A stretch of 64,000 nucleotides of DNA, taken from Lysinibacillus boronitolerans JCM 21713 = 10a = NBRC 103108. GTDB taxonomy: Bacteria > Bacillota > Bacilli > Bacillales_A > Planococcaceae. The stretch spans positions 1 to 64,000 of the forward strand of contig NZ_JPVR01000070.1 in the NCBI RefSeq assembly GCF_000772935.1, written 5' to 3'. Made by a program: the position numbers and the translations under genes. Below, one piece after another: positions 48,845 through 58,584 of the stretch. How positions within the stretch are numbered: position 1 is the first letter of the stretch; each line of letters begins with the position of its first letter. The notes beneath the pieces were generated by a model. The model made no database searches. It was not told the origin of the DNA and was given only the letters and a program-made list of their open reading frames with translations.

Positions 48845-50041
48845 ATGGATTATCGTAAAAAAACCGTGGTCGCTTCAGTGGCAGGGCTGACGCTAGAGGG
48901 AATGGACATTATGTTTATTTCTTTTGCTATGACAATGATTATTGCAGAATTTAATATTGATCTTGCAACGGGTGGATTGATTTCATCCATCACGAATATG
49001 GGGATGCTACTTGGTGGTATTGTTTTCGGTGTGTTAGCAGATAAATATGGTCGAGTAAAAGTGTTTACCTATACGATTATTTTGTTTGCCATCGGAACGG
49101 CTTTAACAGGAGTAGCAACAAGTATTGAACAAGTTTATGTTTATAGATTTATTGCTGGTTTAGGTGCTGGCGGAGAATATGGTATTGGTATGGCCCTTGT
49201 AGCGGAGGCTTGGCCAAAGAATAAACAAGGCAGAGCATCCTCCTATGTCAGTGTGGGCGCACAATATGGAGTGATTTTAGCAGCATTGTTAAGTGCTATT
49301 ATTTTACCAACTTTAGGGTGGCGTGCATTATTCTTTGTAGGATTACTACCAGTTATTTTCGCCTTTATTGTACGTAAAAATATTGATGAATCACCAGAAT
49401 GGTTAGCAGCGCAGAAACAACAAAACAATAAGCAAGAGAACGGGAAATTGGCACAGTTATTTGCTTCACCACGTATCACCATGACAACACTCTCGCTGAT
49501 TTTAATGGCTACTGTTCAAATTGCAGGCTATAATGGTCTGATGATTTGGCTACCTTCGATGTTACAGAAATCGCAAGGTTTATCGGTTTCAAGCTCAGCA
49601 TTATGGACAATTAGTACTGCTGTAGGAATGATTATTGGTATGCTGACGTTTGGTAGATTTATGGATCGTTTTGGTGCTAAGCGGACATTCGGTATCTTTT
49701 TAGTAGCCTCTGCATGTGCTGTATTCCTTTACTCGTTTGCAACGGGCGCAGTTGCGATATTAATAGGCGGTGCGGTTGTAGGATTCTTCTCTAATGGGAT
49801 GTTTGCAGGATATGGAGCATTAATTAGTAGCTTCTATCCAGTACAAATTCGCAGTACAGCAACAAACACCATTTTTAACTTTGGACGAGCTATAGGTGGG
49901 TTTTCACCAATCTTTGTTGGCTATATTTTACAAAGCTACGATATGACTGTTGTTATGATTTACTTAGCAGCACTGTATTGTATTTCCTTTATCGTTATGC
50001 TAACGCTTAAGAGCTCAGGTAAGGAATTGCAAACAGCATAA
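48845..50041 (+). CDS. MFS transporter under probable pyrimidine control
   Basis: 398 residues, twelve helices, resembling the aromatic acid/sugar MFS branch. The start VVASVAGLTLEGMDIMFISFAMTMIIAEF and the motifs GVLADKYGRVKVF and RFIAGLGAGGEYGIG are present, with FMDRFGAKRTFG in the second half. GGAGG lies 11 bases before the ATG. Substrate cannot be read from the sequence, but the PyrR-type leader suggests a pyrimidine base, nucleoside or precursor such as orotate or dihydroorotate. Confidence 0.88.
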   Translation: MDYRKKTVVASVAGLTLEGMDIMFISFAMTMIIAEFNIDLATGGLISSITNMGMLLGGIVFGVLADKYGRVKVFTYTIILFAIGTALTGVATSIEQVYVYRFIAGLGAGGEYGIGMALVAEAWPKNKQGRASSYVSVGAQYGVILAALLSAIILPTLGWRALFFVGLLPVIFAFIVRKNIDESPEWLAAQKQQNNKQENGKLAQLFASPRITMTTLSLILMATVQIAGYNGLMIWLPSMLQKSQGLSVSSSALWTISTAVGMIIGMLTFGRFMDRFGAKRTFGIFLVASACAVFLYSFATGAVAILIGGAVVGFFSNGMFAGYGALISSFYPVQIRSTATNTIFNFGRAIGGFSPIFVGYILQSYDMTVVMIYLAALYCISFIVMLTLKSSGKELQTA

Positions 50042-50055
50042 TTTTATAGAGCACG

Positions 50056-50099
50056 AAAGAACGAATTCCACTTCTGCAAATGGGATTCGTTCTTTTCTT
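50056..50099 (+). terminator. Bidirectional terminator after the MFS gene
   Basis: AAAGAACGAAT and ATTCGTTCTTT, with CC/GG pairs inside, pair and are followed by TCTTT. The minus-strand SASP gene ends nearby. Confidence 0.75.
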
Positions 50100-50112
50100 T
50101 ATTAGTATTTAA

Positions 50113-50316
50113 TTATAATAAACCCTTTGAACGTTTTTCAGCGATTTCAACAAGGCGTTTTGTAATCTCTCCTCCAACGGAACCATTTGCGCGAGAAGAT
50201 GCTTCTGGCCCAAGCTGAACGCCAAACTCTTGTGCAATTTCATATTTCATTTGATTGACAGCCTCATGTACACCAGGTACTAGAAGTTTATTTGAACTGC
50301 GGTTATTGTTAGCCAT
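50113..50316 (-). CDS. Alpha/beta-type small acid-soluble spore protein
   Basis: 67 residues from the ATG at 50316, with AAGGAGGTG upstream. [47 protein letters not shown] is the conserved SASP region. EIAQEFG contains the GPR protease cleavage site. These proteins coat spore DNA. An upstream frame to 50367 crosses the promoter and is rejected. A forespore promoter lies just upstream. Confidence 0.95.
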   Translation of the reverse strand: MANNNRSSNKLLVPGVHEAVNQMKYEIAQEFGVQLGPEASSRANGSVGGEITKRLVEIAEKRSKGLL

Positions 50317-50336
50317 TGTTCTCACCTCCTTGACCT

Positions 50337-50366
50337 TAGAATGGTTGCGATTAAACTTTTCATACA
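50337..50366 (-). promoter_or_regulatory. Sigma-G promoter of the SASP gene
   Basis: On the minus strand TGTATG (50361-50366), 17 bases, CATTCTA (50337-50343). This is close to the sigma-G consensus TGAATA-17/18-CATACTA, as expected for a SASP gene, with a very short leader. Confidence 0.7.
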
Positions 50367-50501
50367 TTTAAAAAGTAGGAAATGCACACGCTATTTGCTA
50401 ACAACAACAACTTGTGGAAAGCTAGCAATAATCAGCAAACACTCTGTTATAATTAAGCCTGGCTCTTTACTATATAAGGTTAATTAAAGGAGGAATATAA
50501 A

Positions 50502-50996
50502 ATGACGAATAATGATATCTTAATTCGTTTACGCTATGCGTTCGATATAAAAAATGTAGATATGGTAGAAATTTTCAAACTTGGTGGCATGGATTATACA
50601 AAGGAAGAAGTATTAAATATGCTGATTAAGATTAATGATGAGGAAGAAGCGCCAGAAGAATACATCAAATGTAATAATAAAATGTTAGAGGCATTTTTAA
50701 ATGGATTAATTACTTTTAAACGTGGGCCTCAGAAACCCAAGGAAGGACAGGCTGTTGGACCGTTACCTGTGTCAGGTAAAGAAAGCCCAAATAATATGCT
50801 ACTAAAGAAAGTAAAAATTGCTTTAGCTTTAACAACTGAGGAGATGCTTGAAATTTTATATGAAGGCGGCATTAAAGTTACAAAAGGTGAATTAGGTGCT
50901 ATTTTAAGAAATCCAAGTCATCGTAATTATAAAGAGTGTGGCGATTCATTCGTACGAAATTTTTTAAGGGGCTTAACATATAAATATAGAGCCTAA
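50502..50996 (+). CDS. DUF1456 (YehS-like) protein
   Basis: 164 residues made of two related repeats: NDILIRLRYAFDIKNVDMVEIFKLGG...MLEAFLNGLI and NNMLLKKVKIALALTTEEMLEILYEGG...FVRNFLRGL. This duplicated layout defines DUF1456. It is soluble and helical, with no known function. GGAGG precedes the ATG. A possible -10 TATAAT is at 50448-50453, without a clear -35. Confidence 0.88.
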   Translation: MTNNDILIRLRYAFDIKNVDMVEIFKLGGMDYTKEEVLNMLIKINDEEEAPEEYIKCNNKMLEAFLNGLITFKRGPQKPKEGQAVGPLPVSGKESPNNMLLKKVKIALALTTEEMLEILYEGGIKVTKGELGAILRNPSHRNYKECGDSFVRNFLRGLTYKYRA

Positions 50997-51137
50997 TGCC
51001 CAATAAATATCAATCATCAAGTGCCAATTTTTTCTTTGAAACTCGTTGACAATTTGTGACGAAATTGTGTACAATAAATTTATCACAAAATGTTCACAAA
51101 AAAGATGAAAAATGTTCACAGACAAAGGGGTGCTTGT

Positions 51138-51332
51138 ATGATTTATTTTGACATCTTATTAGTAGCTATTGCATGTATTACAATGCCTTTTATTGTTGCG
51201 GTTATGTTAGATATTTTTTATGCGGAACGAAAAAAAGTACGCTTTTCATTACGTCGTACTTCAGTATGGTATATCGCTATGTTTGCATTATCCTTTATAC
51301 CATCCGTATTACTTGTTACACAAAACGTATAA
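51138..51332 (+). CDS. Small two-helix membrane protein, unknown function
   Basis: 64 residues from ATG 51138, with AAAGGGG upstream. An earlier frame start at 51090 lacks a site. Two hydrophobic helices (about residues 4-26 and 45-61) flank a basic cytoplasmic loop YAERKKVRFSLRRTS. No family is recognised. It is followed by its own terminator. Confidence 0.7.
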   Translation: MIYFDILLVAIACITMPFIVAVMLDIFYAERKKVRFSLRRTSVWYIAMFALSFIPSVLLVTQNV

Positions 51333-51368
51333 TTTATTCAAACACTTAGGGGTAAGTGAAATGAAAAT

Positions 51369-51410
51369 AAACAGCTACAACGCTAATTGAGGTTGTAGCT
51401 GTTTTATTTT
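51369..51410 (+). terminator. Terminator after the small membrane protein
   Basis: AAACAGCTACAAC and GTTGTAGCTGTTT form a perfect 13-base stem, followed by TATTTT. Confidence 0.88.
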
Positions 51411-51548
51411 GTTCAATAGATGAATAAAAACTTTAAAATAATGTATTTTTAAGCACATAAATAATTATTAATGAAGGTTAAGATAGTATAAAGTATGTAT
51501 GTTTTAAGAAGAGAACATTGACTACTTTTACCTACTGTGTTAATTTTG

Positions 51549-51640
51549 GTAGGGAAATATAGGCAAATTTACTGAAAAGTAAAGACGCAAAGCTACAGGT
51601 CTAAGGCAATAAATGCTATGACGGCTGGGTTGCAAAAGAG
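51549..51640 (+). promoter_or_regulatory. Cyclic-di-GMP-I (GEMM) riboswitch aptamer
   Basis: Conserved parts occur in order: GGCAAA (51562-), the GAAA tetraloop between TTTACT and AGTAAA, GACGCAAAGC (51584-51593), then AGGTCTAAGGC, ATGACGGCTGGGTTGC. These match the GEMM-I consensus in sequence and spacing. It lies about 105 bases before a chemoreceptor gene, a common target of this class. Confidence 0.88.
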
Positions 51641-51679
51641 TGCTAGTTGTATCATTCTAATTCTAGTTTTTGTTCTTTT

Positions 51680-51713
51680 ATGCCTATTTCTTTTGGAATA
51701 GGCATTTTTTTTT
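51680..51713 (+). terminator. Expression-platform terminator of the c-di-GMP riboswitch
   Basis: ATGCCTATTTC and GAATAGGCAT pair, followed by TTTTTTTTT. TGCCTAT of its 5' arm can also pair with ATAGGCA at 51559-51565 inside the aptamer, giving an antiterminator when ligand is absent. That would make it an off-switch (inference). Confidence 0.8.
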
Positions 51714-51744
51714 GCAAGTAAAGTTCAAAGGAGGAAAAGGGGAA

Positions 51745-53496
51745 ATGAAGTTGTTAAAAAACACATCACTAAAAAATAAGCTTTTACTAACAGTCTCTAT
51801 TGTTGTATTACTGCTTATCGCTATTATTACGACGCAAAGTATTAGTGAATTGAATAATCGGATGAATGTGGATTTGGAGCAAGAATTAAAAAGTGTTGGT
51901 TTATTAACTGCTATGAACTTAGACAGTGATGAAGTAAAAGAGCTGCTGTCCGAAAAAGGGGAAACAAACGCAAAGTTTACAAAGATCCAAAAGCAACTTG
52001 ATATGATTCAAGAACAGCAAGGTATTATGAGCTGGAGTTATATTTGGGATGTAAAGGATGAGGGTGGCGTCAATCCAATTGGCTATACCTCTAATTTAAA
52101 TGAAGTATATGAAGCTGGTGAAATTTTTAATGATTTAGCGGATGAACATGTAGAAACAGCAAAATTAGCTATTGAAAATAATAGTACAGAGGTAACTGAT
52201 ATTTTCGAGGATCCTTTTGGTTCTTGGAGAACGGTTTTTAGTCCTATTAAAGATGATAATGGCCAACTAATCGCCCTATTAGGGATTGATTACTCCGCTG
52301 ATTATATCAATACGATTATTAAAACAAGTGTGATTAAGCAAATTGTCATTGCCATTATTGGTATTTTAATTTTATTAATTTTAGTTTACATAATTATAGA
52401 TCGACTTTTAAAGCCACTGAAAAAAGTAGTGAATGTAGCCAATCAAGTGGCAAATGGTGAATTAATCGATGTTGATTTAGAGACATCAAAGGATGAAATT
52501 GGAAAGTTATCTGAATCCATCCGAACAATGGTGGCCAATTTGCAACATATTATTTTAAACATACGCAATACATCCAATCACGTTTCTTCAGCCGCCAATC
52601 AATTAACGGTACATGCTGGTGAAACCTATAACAGCTCCACAAATATTGCTCTAGATATGAATCAAATTACACAAAATGCCGAGGCTTCGATGACTATGAC
52701 AGAAGAAACTGCTGCTGCTATGGAAGAAACTGCAACAGGTATTCAGCAAATTGCTGATTCTGCAAACACAGCTGCGGAATCATCTATTTCAGCATCACAG
52801 GCTTCGGAAAGAGGAAATGAAGTTGTACAACAAGTTATTGCGCAAATGGAGTTAATTAATGATTCTGTTGAACAAATAGGGGCAACCATTAATGGACTAC
52901 ATGTTAATACTAAAAAAATAAGTGAAATTGTTAGCTTAATTACTGCTATTGCGGATCAAACAAATCTATTAGCATTAAATGCTGCCATCGAAGCGGCACG
53001 AGCAGGTGAACATGGTAAAGGCTTTGCCGTTGTTGCGGATGAGGTGAGACGCTTAGCTGAACAATCCTCTCAATCCGCAACAGAAATTTACAATTTAATT
53101 AATTCTATTCAGTCTGATTCAAACGCTTCTATCACGGTTATGGAGAAAGGCAAAGAGGATGTTAAGGTAGGGATGGCATTTACCAATGAGGTAGGTGAAA
53201 TCTTTAAAGAAATTCTTACTTCCTCAGAAGAGGTGGCTAGCCAAATACGTGAAATTTCAGCAGCCTCACAACAAATTTCTGCCTCCTCAGAAGAAGTGGC
53301 GGCATCTGTTAATAATATTAAACAATCTGCAGAGCAATCAGCAGAATTCTCTTCAAATGTATCGAAATCTACACAAGAGCAATTATCTACCATGCAGGAA
53401 GTAAAGGATGCCTCTTCATCATTGGGCAAAACAGCAGAAGAGCTGCAAGGTCTTGTGGCAAAATTCAAATTGGAGAATGATCATAATGGACATTAA
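51745..53496 (+). CDS. Membrane chemoreceptor (methyl-accepting) under c-di-GMP riboswitch control
   Basis: 583 residues from ATG 51745, after AAAGGAGG and GGGG. Membrane helix 1 is near residues 12-30, followed by a Cache-like outer domain (motif [26 protein letters not shown]), helix 2 near 200-220 ([19 protein letters not shown]), HAMP (about 221-275), then the signalling domain with tip [20 protein letters not shown]. It senses an outside ligand and signals through CheA. The frame from 51670 lies in the terminator and is rejected. It overlaps the SDR gene by 11 bases. Confidence 0.93.
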   Translation: MKLLKNTSLKNKLLLTVSIVVLLLIAIITTQSISELNNRMNVDLEQELKSVGLLTAMNLDSDEVKELLSEKGETNAKFTKIQKQLDMIQEQQGIMSWSYIWDVKDEGGVNPIGYTSNLNEVYEAGEIFNDLADEHVETAKLAIENNSTEVTDIFEDPFGSWRTVFSPIKDDNGQLIALLGIDYSADYINTIIKTSVIKQIVIAIIGILILLILVYIIIDRLLKPLKKVVNVANQVANGELIDVDLETSKDEIGKLSESIRTMVANLQHIILNIRNTSNHVSSAANQLTVHAGETYNSSTNIALDMNQITQNAEASMTMTEETAAAMEETATGIQQIADSANTAAESSISASQASERGNEVVQQVIAQMELINDSVEQIGATINGLHVNTKKISEIVSLITAIADQTNLLALNAAIEAARAGEHGKGFAVVADEVRRLAEQSSQSATEIYNLINSIQSDSNASITVMEKGKEDVKVGMAFTNEVGEIFKEILTSSEEVASQIREISAASQQISASSEEVAASVNNIKQSAEQSAEFSSNVSKSTQEQLSTMQEVKDASSSLGKTAEELQGLVAKFKLENDHNGH

Positions 53497-54238
53497 TTTT
53501 ACAGGGAAAAATGTTTTAATAACAGGCTCTAGTAAAGGAATCGGTAAAGCAATTGCATTAGGCTTTGCGCAACATGGAGCCAATATTTTAATTAATTATA
53601 TTGGGGATGAGCAAGAGGCAGAAGCTGTACGTGCTGAAGCCGAAAGGTATGGTGTGAAAGCTTTAATATTCCACGCTGATGTTTCTAACTCACAAGAAGT
53701 ACAAGCGATGCATCAATTTATGGACGAGCACCTCGGGGAAATTGATATTCTTGTAAATAATGCTGGATTTGCACAGGGTTCCAGCATTACAGATTTAACG
53801 GATGAGCAGTGGGATCGCATGATTAAAGTTCATTTATATGGCTGCTTTTATAATTGCCGTGAAGCAGCTAAAAGAATGAAGGAACGTAATACAGGAAAAA
53901 TCATCAATATTTCATCTGATATTGGTAGCTTAGGTTGTGAAGAATTCACGCATTATTCAGCTGCGAAGGGTGCTATTAATGCTTTTACAAAGGCTTTAGC
54001 AAGAGAATTAGCACCTTCTATACTTGTCAATGCAGTTGCTCCTAGTGGAACATTTACGGACATTTTACAAGAGTTTGGCGATAACTATGTGGAGGAAGAA
54101 TCTGCAAAATATCCATTAAAACGTTTAGCGCAACCAGAAGAGATTGCGAAAAGTGTATTATTTTTAGCCTCTAATCATGCTGACTTCTATACAGGCCAAA
54201 TCTTAACGCCAAATGGTGGCGTCGTAATGAACGGATAA
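53486..54238 (+). CDS. Short-chain dehydrogenase/reductase (SDR)
   Basis: 250 residues from ATG 53486, TTGGAGA nine bases upstream, inside the chemoreceptor gene. A classical SDR: the cofactor loop [20 protein letters not shown] near residue 92, catalytic Ser in [10 protein letters not shown] and YSAAKG for Tyr and Lys. It is close to FabG-like 3-oxoacyl or sugar/alcohol dehydrogenases. The substrate is not known. Overlap with a chemoreceptor gene is unusual for a metabolic enzyme. Confidence 0.92.
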   Translation: MDINFTGKNVLITGSSKGIGKAIALGFAQHGANILINYIGDEQEAEAVRAEAERYGVKALIFHADVSNSQEVQAMHQFMDEHLGEIDILVNNAGFAQGSSITDLTDEQWDRMIKVHLYGCFYNCREAAKRMKERNTGKIINISSDIGSLGCEEFTHYSAAKGAINAFTKALARELAPSILVNAVAPSGTFTDILQEFGDNYVEEESAKYPLKRLAQPEEIAKSVLFLASNHADFYTGQILTPNGGVVMNG

Positions 54239-54259
54239 TGGAAAACGAAGGAGTAAATA

Positions 54260-55750
54260 ATGTTAAATATTATTATCTTTTGCTTATACTTATTATTTAT
54301 CTATTACATTGGCTATAAAGGCTATAAGCGTGTCAACACAGCCGAAGATTTAATTGTTGCTGGCTGGAGCATGCCTTTATCCGTTGTAACGGGTAGTTTA
54401 GTCGCTGCTTTATTAGCAGCTCCCTTCTTTTTTGCAGCGGTAGGCTCTGGCTATACAAGTGGTGGCTTTGAAGGCTCGGCAACAATGGGTGGTTTAGGGA
54501 CTTGTATGATTCTTGGAGCACTCATTTGGACAAAGCCATTACGACGTTTAAAGGGCTGGACATTAGCAGATTACTACGGTTTACGCTATGGTAGTAAAAA
54601 GCTAGGAGCCTATACAGGGGTTGTTATGGCAATTGCTTTTGGTGTTTTTAATGCAGCGGCGTTAACAGTTGGTGGAACATATATTATTCAGCAATTGTTG
54701 CAAATTGATTTTATACCTGCGGCACTTCTATTTGTATCGTTAACAGCTATTTATTCAGTAATTGGTGGTTTATGGGCAGTTGCCTATACTGAAATTGTGC
54801 AAGGTGCGCTTGCAGTGGCAGGTATTTTGGGTATTACCATTTTTATTTTGTTTTACTATCCAGACGTTACATTTAATCCTGAGTGGTGGAATATTGGTAC
54901 ATTATTTGAGAAGGCAGGAGCTGAATTCTGGACGTTGTATCTTGTACTAGCACTTGGAGATATTCCTGCAGTTGACCTTGGGCAGAGGGTAGCGGCTGCG
55001 AAAAGTCCGCGAGTGGCACAGCGCAGTATGATTATTGCTGGTATTATTGTCATTGCAATTAGCTGGATTCCAGGGATGCTGGGGGAAGCATTCAAGTCTA
55101 TTTATCCAGATAGCACAAACCCAGAAACATTGATGCTTACCTTTGCACAAGGTTATTTTCCGCCCTTACTAGCAGCTATTTTCCTAACAGCCATGGCAGC
55201 CATGGGGATGTCCACAGTAGCTGCATGTTATGTAGCGACTTCGGGGATTGTGACAAAGAATATTTATTTAGATTTTATTAATCGTAACCCTGATCCCAAG
55301 AAGCTACTAAGATTCTCGCGCTCTATTATTCTATCTAGTGCTTTATTAGGTTTAGTGCTAGCTTTAAGCTTCCAAAAAGTAATTGATCTAGCTTATTTAG
55401 CATGGGATATTATTTTCGTGACAATATTCTGGCCAATCGTTCTAGGACCATTTTGGAAACGTGTGAGTACTCCTGCAGTTTGGGCAAGTATTTCTGTTGG
55501 CTTAGTTTATTACATTGTGACATCTCTAACATTCGTACCTAGTCTGACAGTCCAATCAGAAGGCTTTATAGGTCTATTAAATGAGTTATGGCAGGCTCCT
55601 GTATTTTCGGGTGTTGTAATAACTGGTATCACCATTGTCGTGGTGAGCTTACTCGTTCCGCCATCTGAGCATGTTCTTGAGATGCACAAAATAGAAAAAG
55701 ATAAAACATTAGACGACGTAAGTAGTAAAGAAGAGTTAATTGGTCGTTAA
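54260..55750 (+). CDS. Sodium:solute symporter family transporter
   Basis: 496 residues, about 13 helices. The start LYLLFIYYIGYKGYKRVNTAEDLIVAGWSMPLSVVTGSLVAA and the segment KGWTLADYYGLRYGSKKLGAYTG are typical of SSS symporters. AAGGAG precedes the ATG. It begins 21 bases after the SDR gene, so it appears to be the third gene of the riboswitch-controlled operon. The C-terminal tail is charged. The substrate is unknown. Confidence 0.9.
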   Translation: MLNIIIFCLYLLFIYYIGYKGYKRVNTAEDLIVAGWSMPLSVVTGSLVAALLAAPFFFAAVGSGYTSGGFEGSATMGGLGTCMILGALIWTKPLRRLKGWTLADYYGLRYGSKKLGAYTGVVMAIAFGVFNAAALTVGGTYIIQQLLQIDFIPAALLFVSLTAIYSVIGGLWAVAYTEIVQGALAVAGILGITIFILFYYPDVTFNPEWWNIGTLFEKAGAEFWTLYLVLALGDIPAVDLGQRVAAAKSPRVAQRSMIIAGIIVIAISWIPGMLGEAFKSIYPDSTNPETLMLTFAQGYFPPLLAAIFLTAMAAMGMSTVAACYVATSGIVTKNIYLDFINRNPDPKKLLRFSRSIILSSALLGLVLALSFQKVIDLAYLAWDIIFVTIFWPIVLGPFWKRVSTPAVWASISVGLVYYIVTSLTFVPSLTVQSEGFIGLLNELWQAPVFSGVVITGITIVVVSLLVPPSEHVLEMHKIEKDKTLDDVSSKEELIGR

Positions 55751-55756
55751 AAGCAA

Positions 55757-55798
55757 AAGCACGGGTTCATTGAAAAGTTCAATGGATTCGTGTTTTTT
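55757..55798 (+). terminator. Terminator after the symporter gene
   Basis: GTTCATTGAA/TTCAATGGAT and outer AGCACG/TGTGTT-type pairs form a long stem, followed by TTTTTT. Confidence 0.75.
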
Positions 55799-55889
55799 AT
55801 TAGAATGAAAAGATAGAATCAAGAATACTATTGCTAGTACATCAACTAAATTTTTCTAGTGAGTATCTTGATAAAGGCGGGAATTAAAA

Positions 55890-56570
55890 ATGAAAAATAT
55901 TTTCTTCATTTTATTAGGGATTATCTATCTTTATCTAGCAAAGGCCATTGAATTAGTCATTATTAAGCAGCTATTTTTTTTAATTGGGCTAGCTTTAGTT
56001 GGTATAGGTAGTATCCGTTATTTAAAAGAGCGTTATATTGCCATACAAACTTTAACTGCCATGACGGAGGCTAGTGAGGAGGAGATAATGGCTATTCCTC
56101 ATACACAATGTACAGTTTCCAGTGATGCTTTAAATGCTTTATTGTTAAATGAACAGACAAACACGCTTATTTTTGCACGAAGAGAAGCTTTAGACGAAGA
56201 ACTAAAAATAATAGAGGTTCCATTTAACAGAATATATGAGGTTGCCATCATGGAAGATGAAGTATTTACGGTTAAAACAAAGAATCATCTAATGAGTGGT
56301 TCCTTACTTGCTGAAGCAGATGAAGTAGAAGAAGAGGAGGAGGATGTAGAAGAAGATACAATCTCACAGCTATCGTTAAAGCTAGTAGTAGATCATTTAT
56401 CAGAGCCTATTCAAGAATATATGTTCATAGATAATAGTGAAGATCCTATATCAAAAGAGGATGATGACTATAAAGAAGCCATGGAGCTTTGTGAGAAATG
56501 GTTTCAAAAGATAAGTGTTATTATTAAACGTCATGAATTAGAACGAGTGCCGATAAGTCATTGGCAATAA
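55890..56570 (+). CDS. Membrane-anchored acidic protein, unknown function
   Basis: 226 residues. Two helices at the N terminus (about 4-18 and 26-44) are followed by a soluble domain containing a very acidic stretch (EADEVEEEEEDVEEDT near residues 141-156). No recognised motif. AAGGCGGG precedes the ATG. It is convergent with the large chemoreceptor gene across a shared terminator. Confidence 0.75.
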   Translation: MKNIFFILLGIIYLYLAKAIELVIIKQLFFLIGLALVGIGSIRYLKERYIAIQTLTAMTEASEEEIMAIPHTQCTVSSDALNALLLNEQTNTLIFARREALDEELKIIEVPFNRIYEVAIMEDEVFTVKTKNHLMSGSLLAEADEVEEEEEDVEEDTISQLSLKLVVDHLSEPIQEYMFIDNSEDPISKEDDDYKEAMELCEKWFQKISVIIKRHELERVPISHWQ

Positions 56571-56575
56571 GAGAG

Positions 56576-56617
56576 AAGGCTATCTCAAAATAGAAAAATT
56601 TGAGATAGCCTTTGTTG
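56576..56617 (+). terminator. Bidirectional terminator
   Basis: AAGGCTATCTCAAA and TTTGAGATAGCCTT form a perfect 14-base stem, followed on the plus strand by TGTTG. It separates two convergent genes. Confidence 0.8.
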
Positions 56618-56626
56618 TCTAGATGA

Positions 56627-58321
56627 TTAAATTTTAAATTGTTGTAGCTGCGTATTTAACGTCTCGGCCATTCCAGCAAGCTGATTTGCACTTCTAGCGA
56701 TTTCATCCATTGTAGCAGCGGTTTCCTCAACGGTTGCTGTTGTTTGCTCAACGCCAGCAGCGGATTCCTGTGAAATGGAGGCCATATCATCAATAGAAGC
56801 ATTAATGGTTTCTGAATTTTGAGCAAGCTGATTTAAATTCGTTGAAATGGTTGAAATATTATCAATCATATCCCCAACTGCATCCGAAATTTTTTCAAAT
56901 GTTTCATTTGTTTCATCGAGCTGTGTTGTTCCTCTTTTTACTTCCTCATAGCCAGTCTGAAGGGCAGATGTTACATTGCCAGTCTCACCTTGAATACGAT
57001 GGACAATTGTTGCAATATCCGTAACAGAGAACTGTACTTGCTCAGCAAGCTTTCGGACTTCATCTGCCACAACAGCAAAGCCCTTGCCATGCTCACCTGC
57101 TCGTGCTGCTTCGATTGCTGCATTTAATGCAAGTAAATTTGTTTGGTTTGAGATATCATCGATAACTGACACAAGCTTGGAAATTTCAGCAGACTGTTCA
57201 TTTAAATTCTCGACCTTTTTCACAGAGTCTAATACAATTTCATTTATTGTAGCCATTTGTTTGGTAGATTGAACCATTAAACTTTTCCCTGAAACCGTTA
57301 ATTTTTGAACATGACTAGAATGCTCACTTAATTCAATGCCCTCTTGTGTCGTTTCCTGAATGCTACGCTTGAATGCTGTCATTGTTTCTGCCAAATCACC
57401 TGTTGTGGATGCTTGTGTTTCTGTACCTGATGCTAGCTCTTGCATCGTTATTGTAATTTGCTCAGTACCTGCTTGTACTTCATTCGATGATTGAGCAAGT
57501 TCTTCACTACTAGCTGCTACTGTTTCAGAAACCGTGTAGATAGAGCGGATCGTTTGTTTTAGTTTTTCGTTCATATCATTTGCTGCCACCATTAACGTTC
57601 CAATTTCATCTCGTGTTTTGACAGGTAGAGACTCTAGCTGCAAATTTCCATCTGCTAATTCTTTCATTCGATTGGCTACGACTGTAACAGGTTTAGAGAT
57701 GGTATTAGCTGTGATAATGGCAATTAGAATACCAGCTATAGTTAGGATCAAACTAAAGGCGATACCAATTGTTCGATTCTCAGAGCTTGTTGATACAACA
57801 TCATTACCAACATCTGTAATGGCTTGAGCATGTTCATCTGCCAGTTTTTCGTAACCATATCGTACTTTCGTAACGAGTCCATGAGTATCCATTAAATTTT
57901 CTAAAGCTAATTCTTTATTGCCCTTTTGATAGATATCAAATACCTCTGTGTTGACAAGGGTACTCCAATCACGGGCGATAGCTACTAGTTGTTCGCGTTC
58001 ATCTGATTTTTCATATTTGTCTAGAATAGCGTTATTTTCCTCAGCCATTTTGCGATATTCATCAAATGATTCTTTGTATTTTTCGTCACCTGTCAACACA
58101 TAATTTAACGCTGCAGATAGGCGGACACTCATAGAGAGTGCTAAATTTTTACTTGCATTTAAAACAACTAAATCTTCTTTTACTAAATCTTTTGCCTGTT
58201 TTTCCATATTTGTATTGGAATTGTAAGTGTAGGTTGTAAAGCTAACTACTAAAACTAACAAAAGAATAAATGCACTTAAAATTCGAGTTTTAAGTGTTTT
58301 AAACTTGATTATGCCTTTCAT
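56627..58321 (-). CDS. Membrane chemoreceptor (methyl-accepting) with four-helix sensor
   Basis: 564 residues. Membrane helix 1 is about residues 12-31. A helical outer domain (about 35-185) resembles the four-helix-bundle sensor of MCPs. Helix 2 is about 190-210, then HAMP ([20 protein letters not shown]) and the signalling domain with tip [48 protein letters not shown] precedes the ATG. It stands alone and is divergent in sensor from the c-di-GMP-controlled receptor. Confidence 0.93.
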   Translation of the reverse strand: MKGIIKFKTLKTRILSAFILLLVLVVSFTTYTYNSNTNMEKQAKDLVKEDLVVLNASKNLALSMSVRLSAALNYVLTGDEKYKESFDEYRKMAEENNAILDKYEKSDEREQLVAIARDWSTLVNTEVFDIYQKGNKELALENLMDTHGLVTKVRYGYEKLADEHAQAITDVGNDVVSTSSENRTIGIAFSLILTIAGILIAIITANTISKPVTVVANRMKELADGNLQLESLPVKTRDEIGTLMVAANDMNEKLKQTIRSIYTVSETVAASSEELAQSSNEVQAGTEQITITMQELASGTETQASTTGDLAETMTAFKRSIQETTQEGIELSEHSSHVQKLTVSGKSLMVQSTKQMATINEIVLDSVKKVENLNEQSAEISKLVSVIDDISNQTNLLALNAAIEAARAGEHGKGFAVVADEVRKLAEQVQFSVTDIATIVHRIQGETGNVTSALQTGYEEVKRGTTQLDETNETFEKISDAVGDMIDNISTISTNLNQLAQNSETINASIDDMASISQESAAGVEQTTATVEETAATMDEIARSANQLAGMAETLNTQLQQFKI

Positions 58322-58529
58322 TTTCCCATCCCTTTACTATCTCATTGAGAAATTTTTTCAATCACAAATACTATTTTATAACTATTTATGCATATTAATA
58401 AGCCTTTCGATAGAAATATTTAAAAATAGTTTTTTAGTACAATGACATAATTGTTTTCCTTTTATTAATAGTTAAATATATATAGATGTCTAACAACTGA
58501 TTTATATATTTATGTAGAATTTCCTATGT

Positions 58530-58567
58530 GGAAAGAAAACGCACCTGAAGCAATTTGCTTCAAGTGC
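58530..58567 (-). terminator. Terminator of lytH (minus strand)
   Basis: GCAC.TGAAGCA and TGCTTCA.GTGC (58541-58567) pair. Read on the minus strand, the hairpin is followed by GTTTTCTTTCC. Confidence 0.75.
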
Positions 58568-58584
58568 CATAAGTAAAAGTTTCT

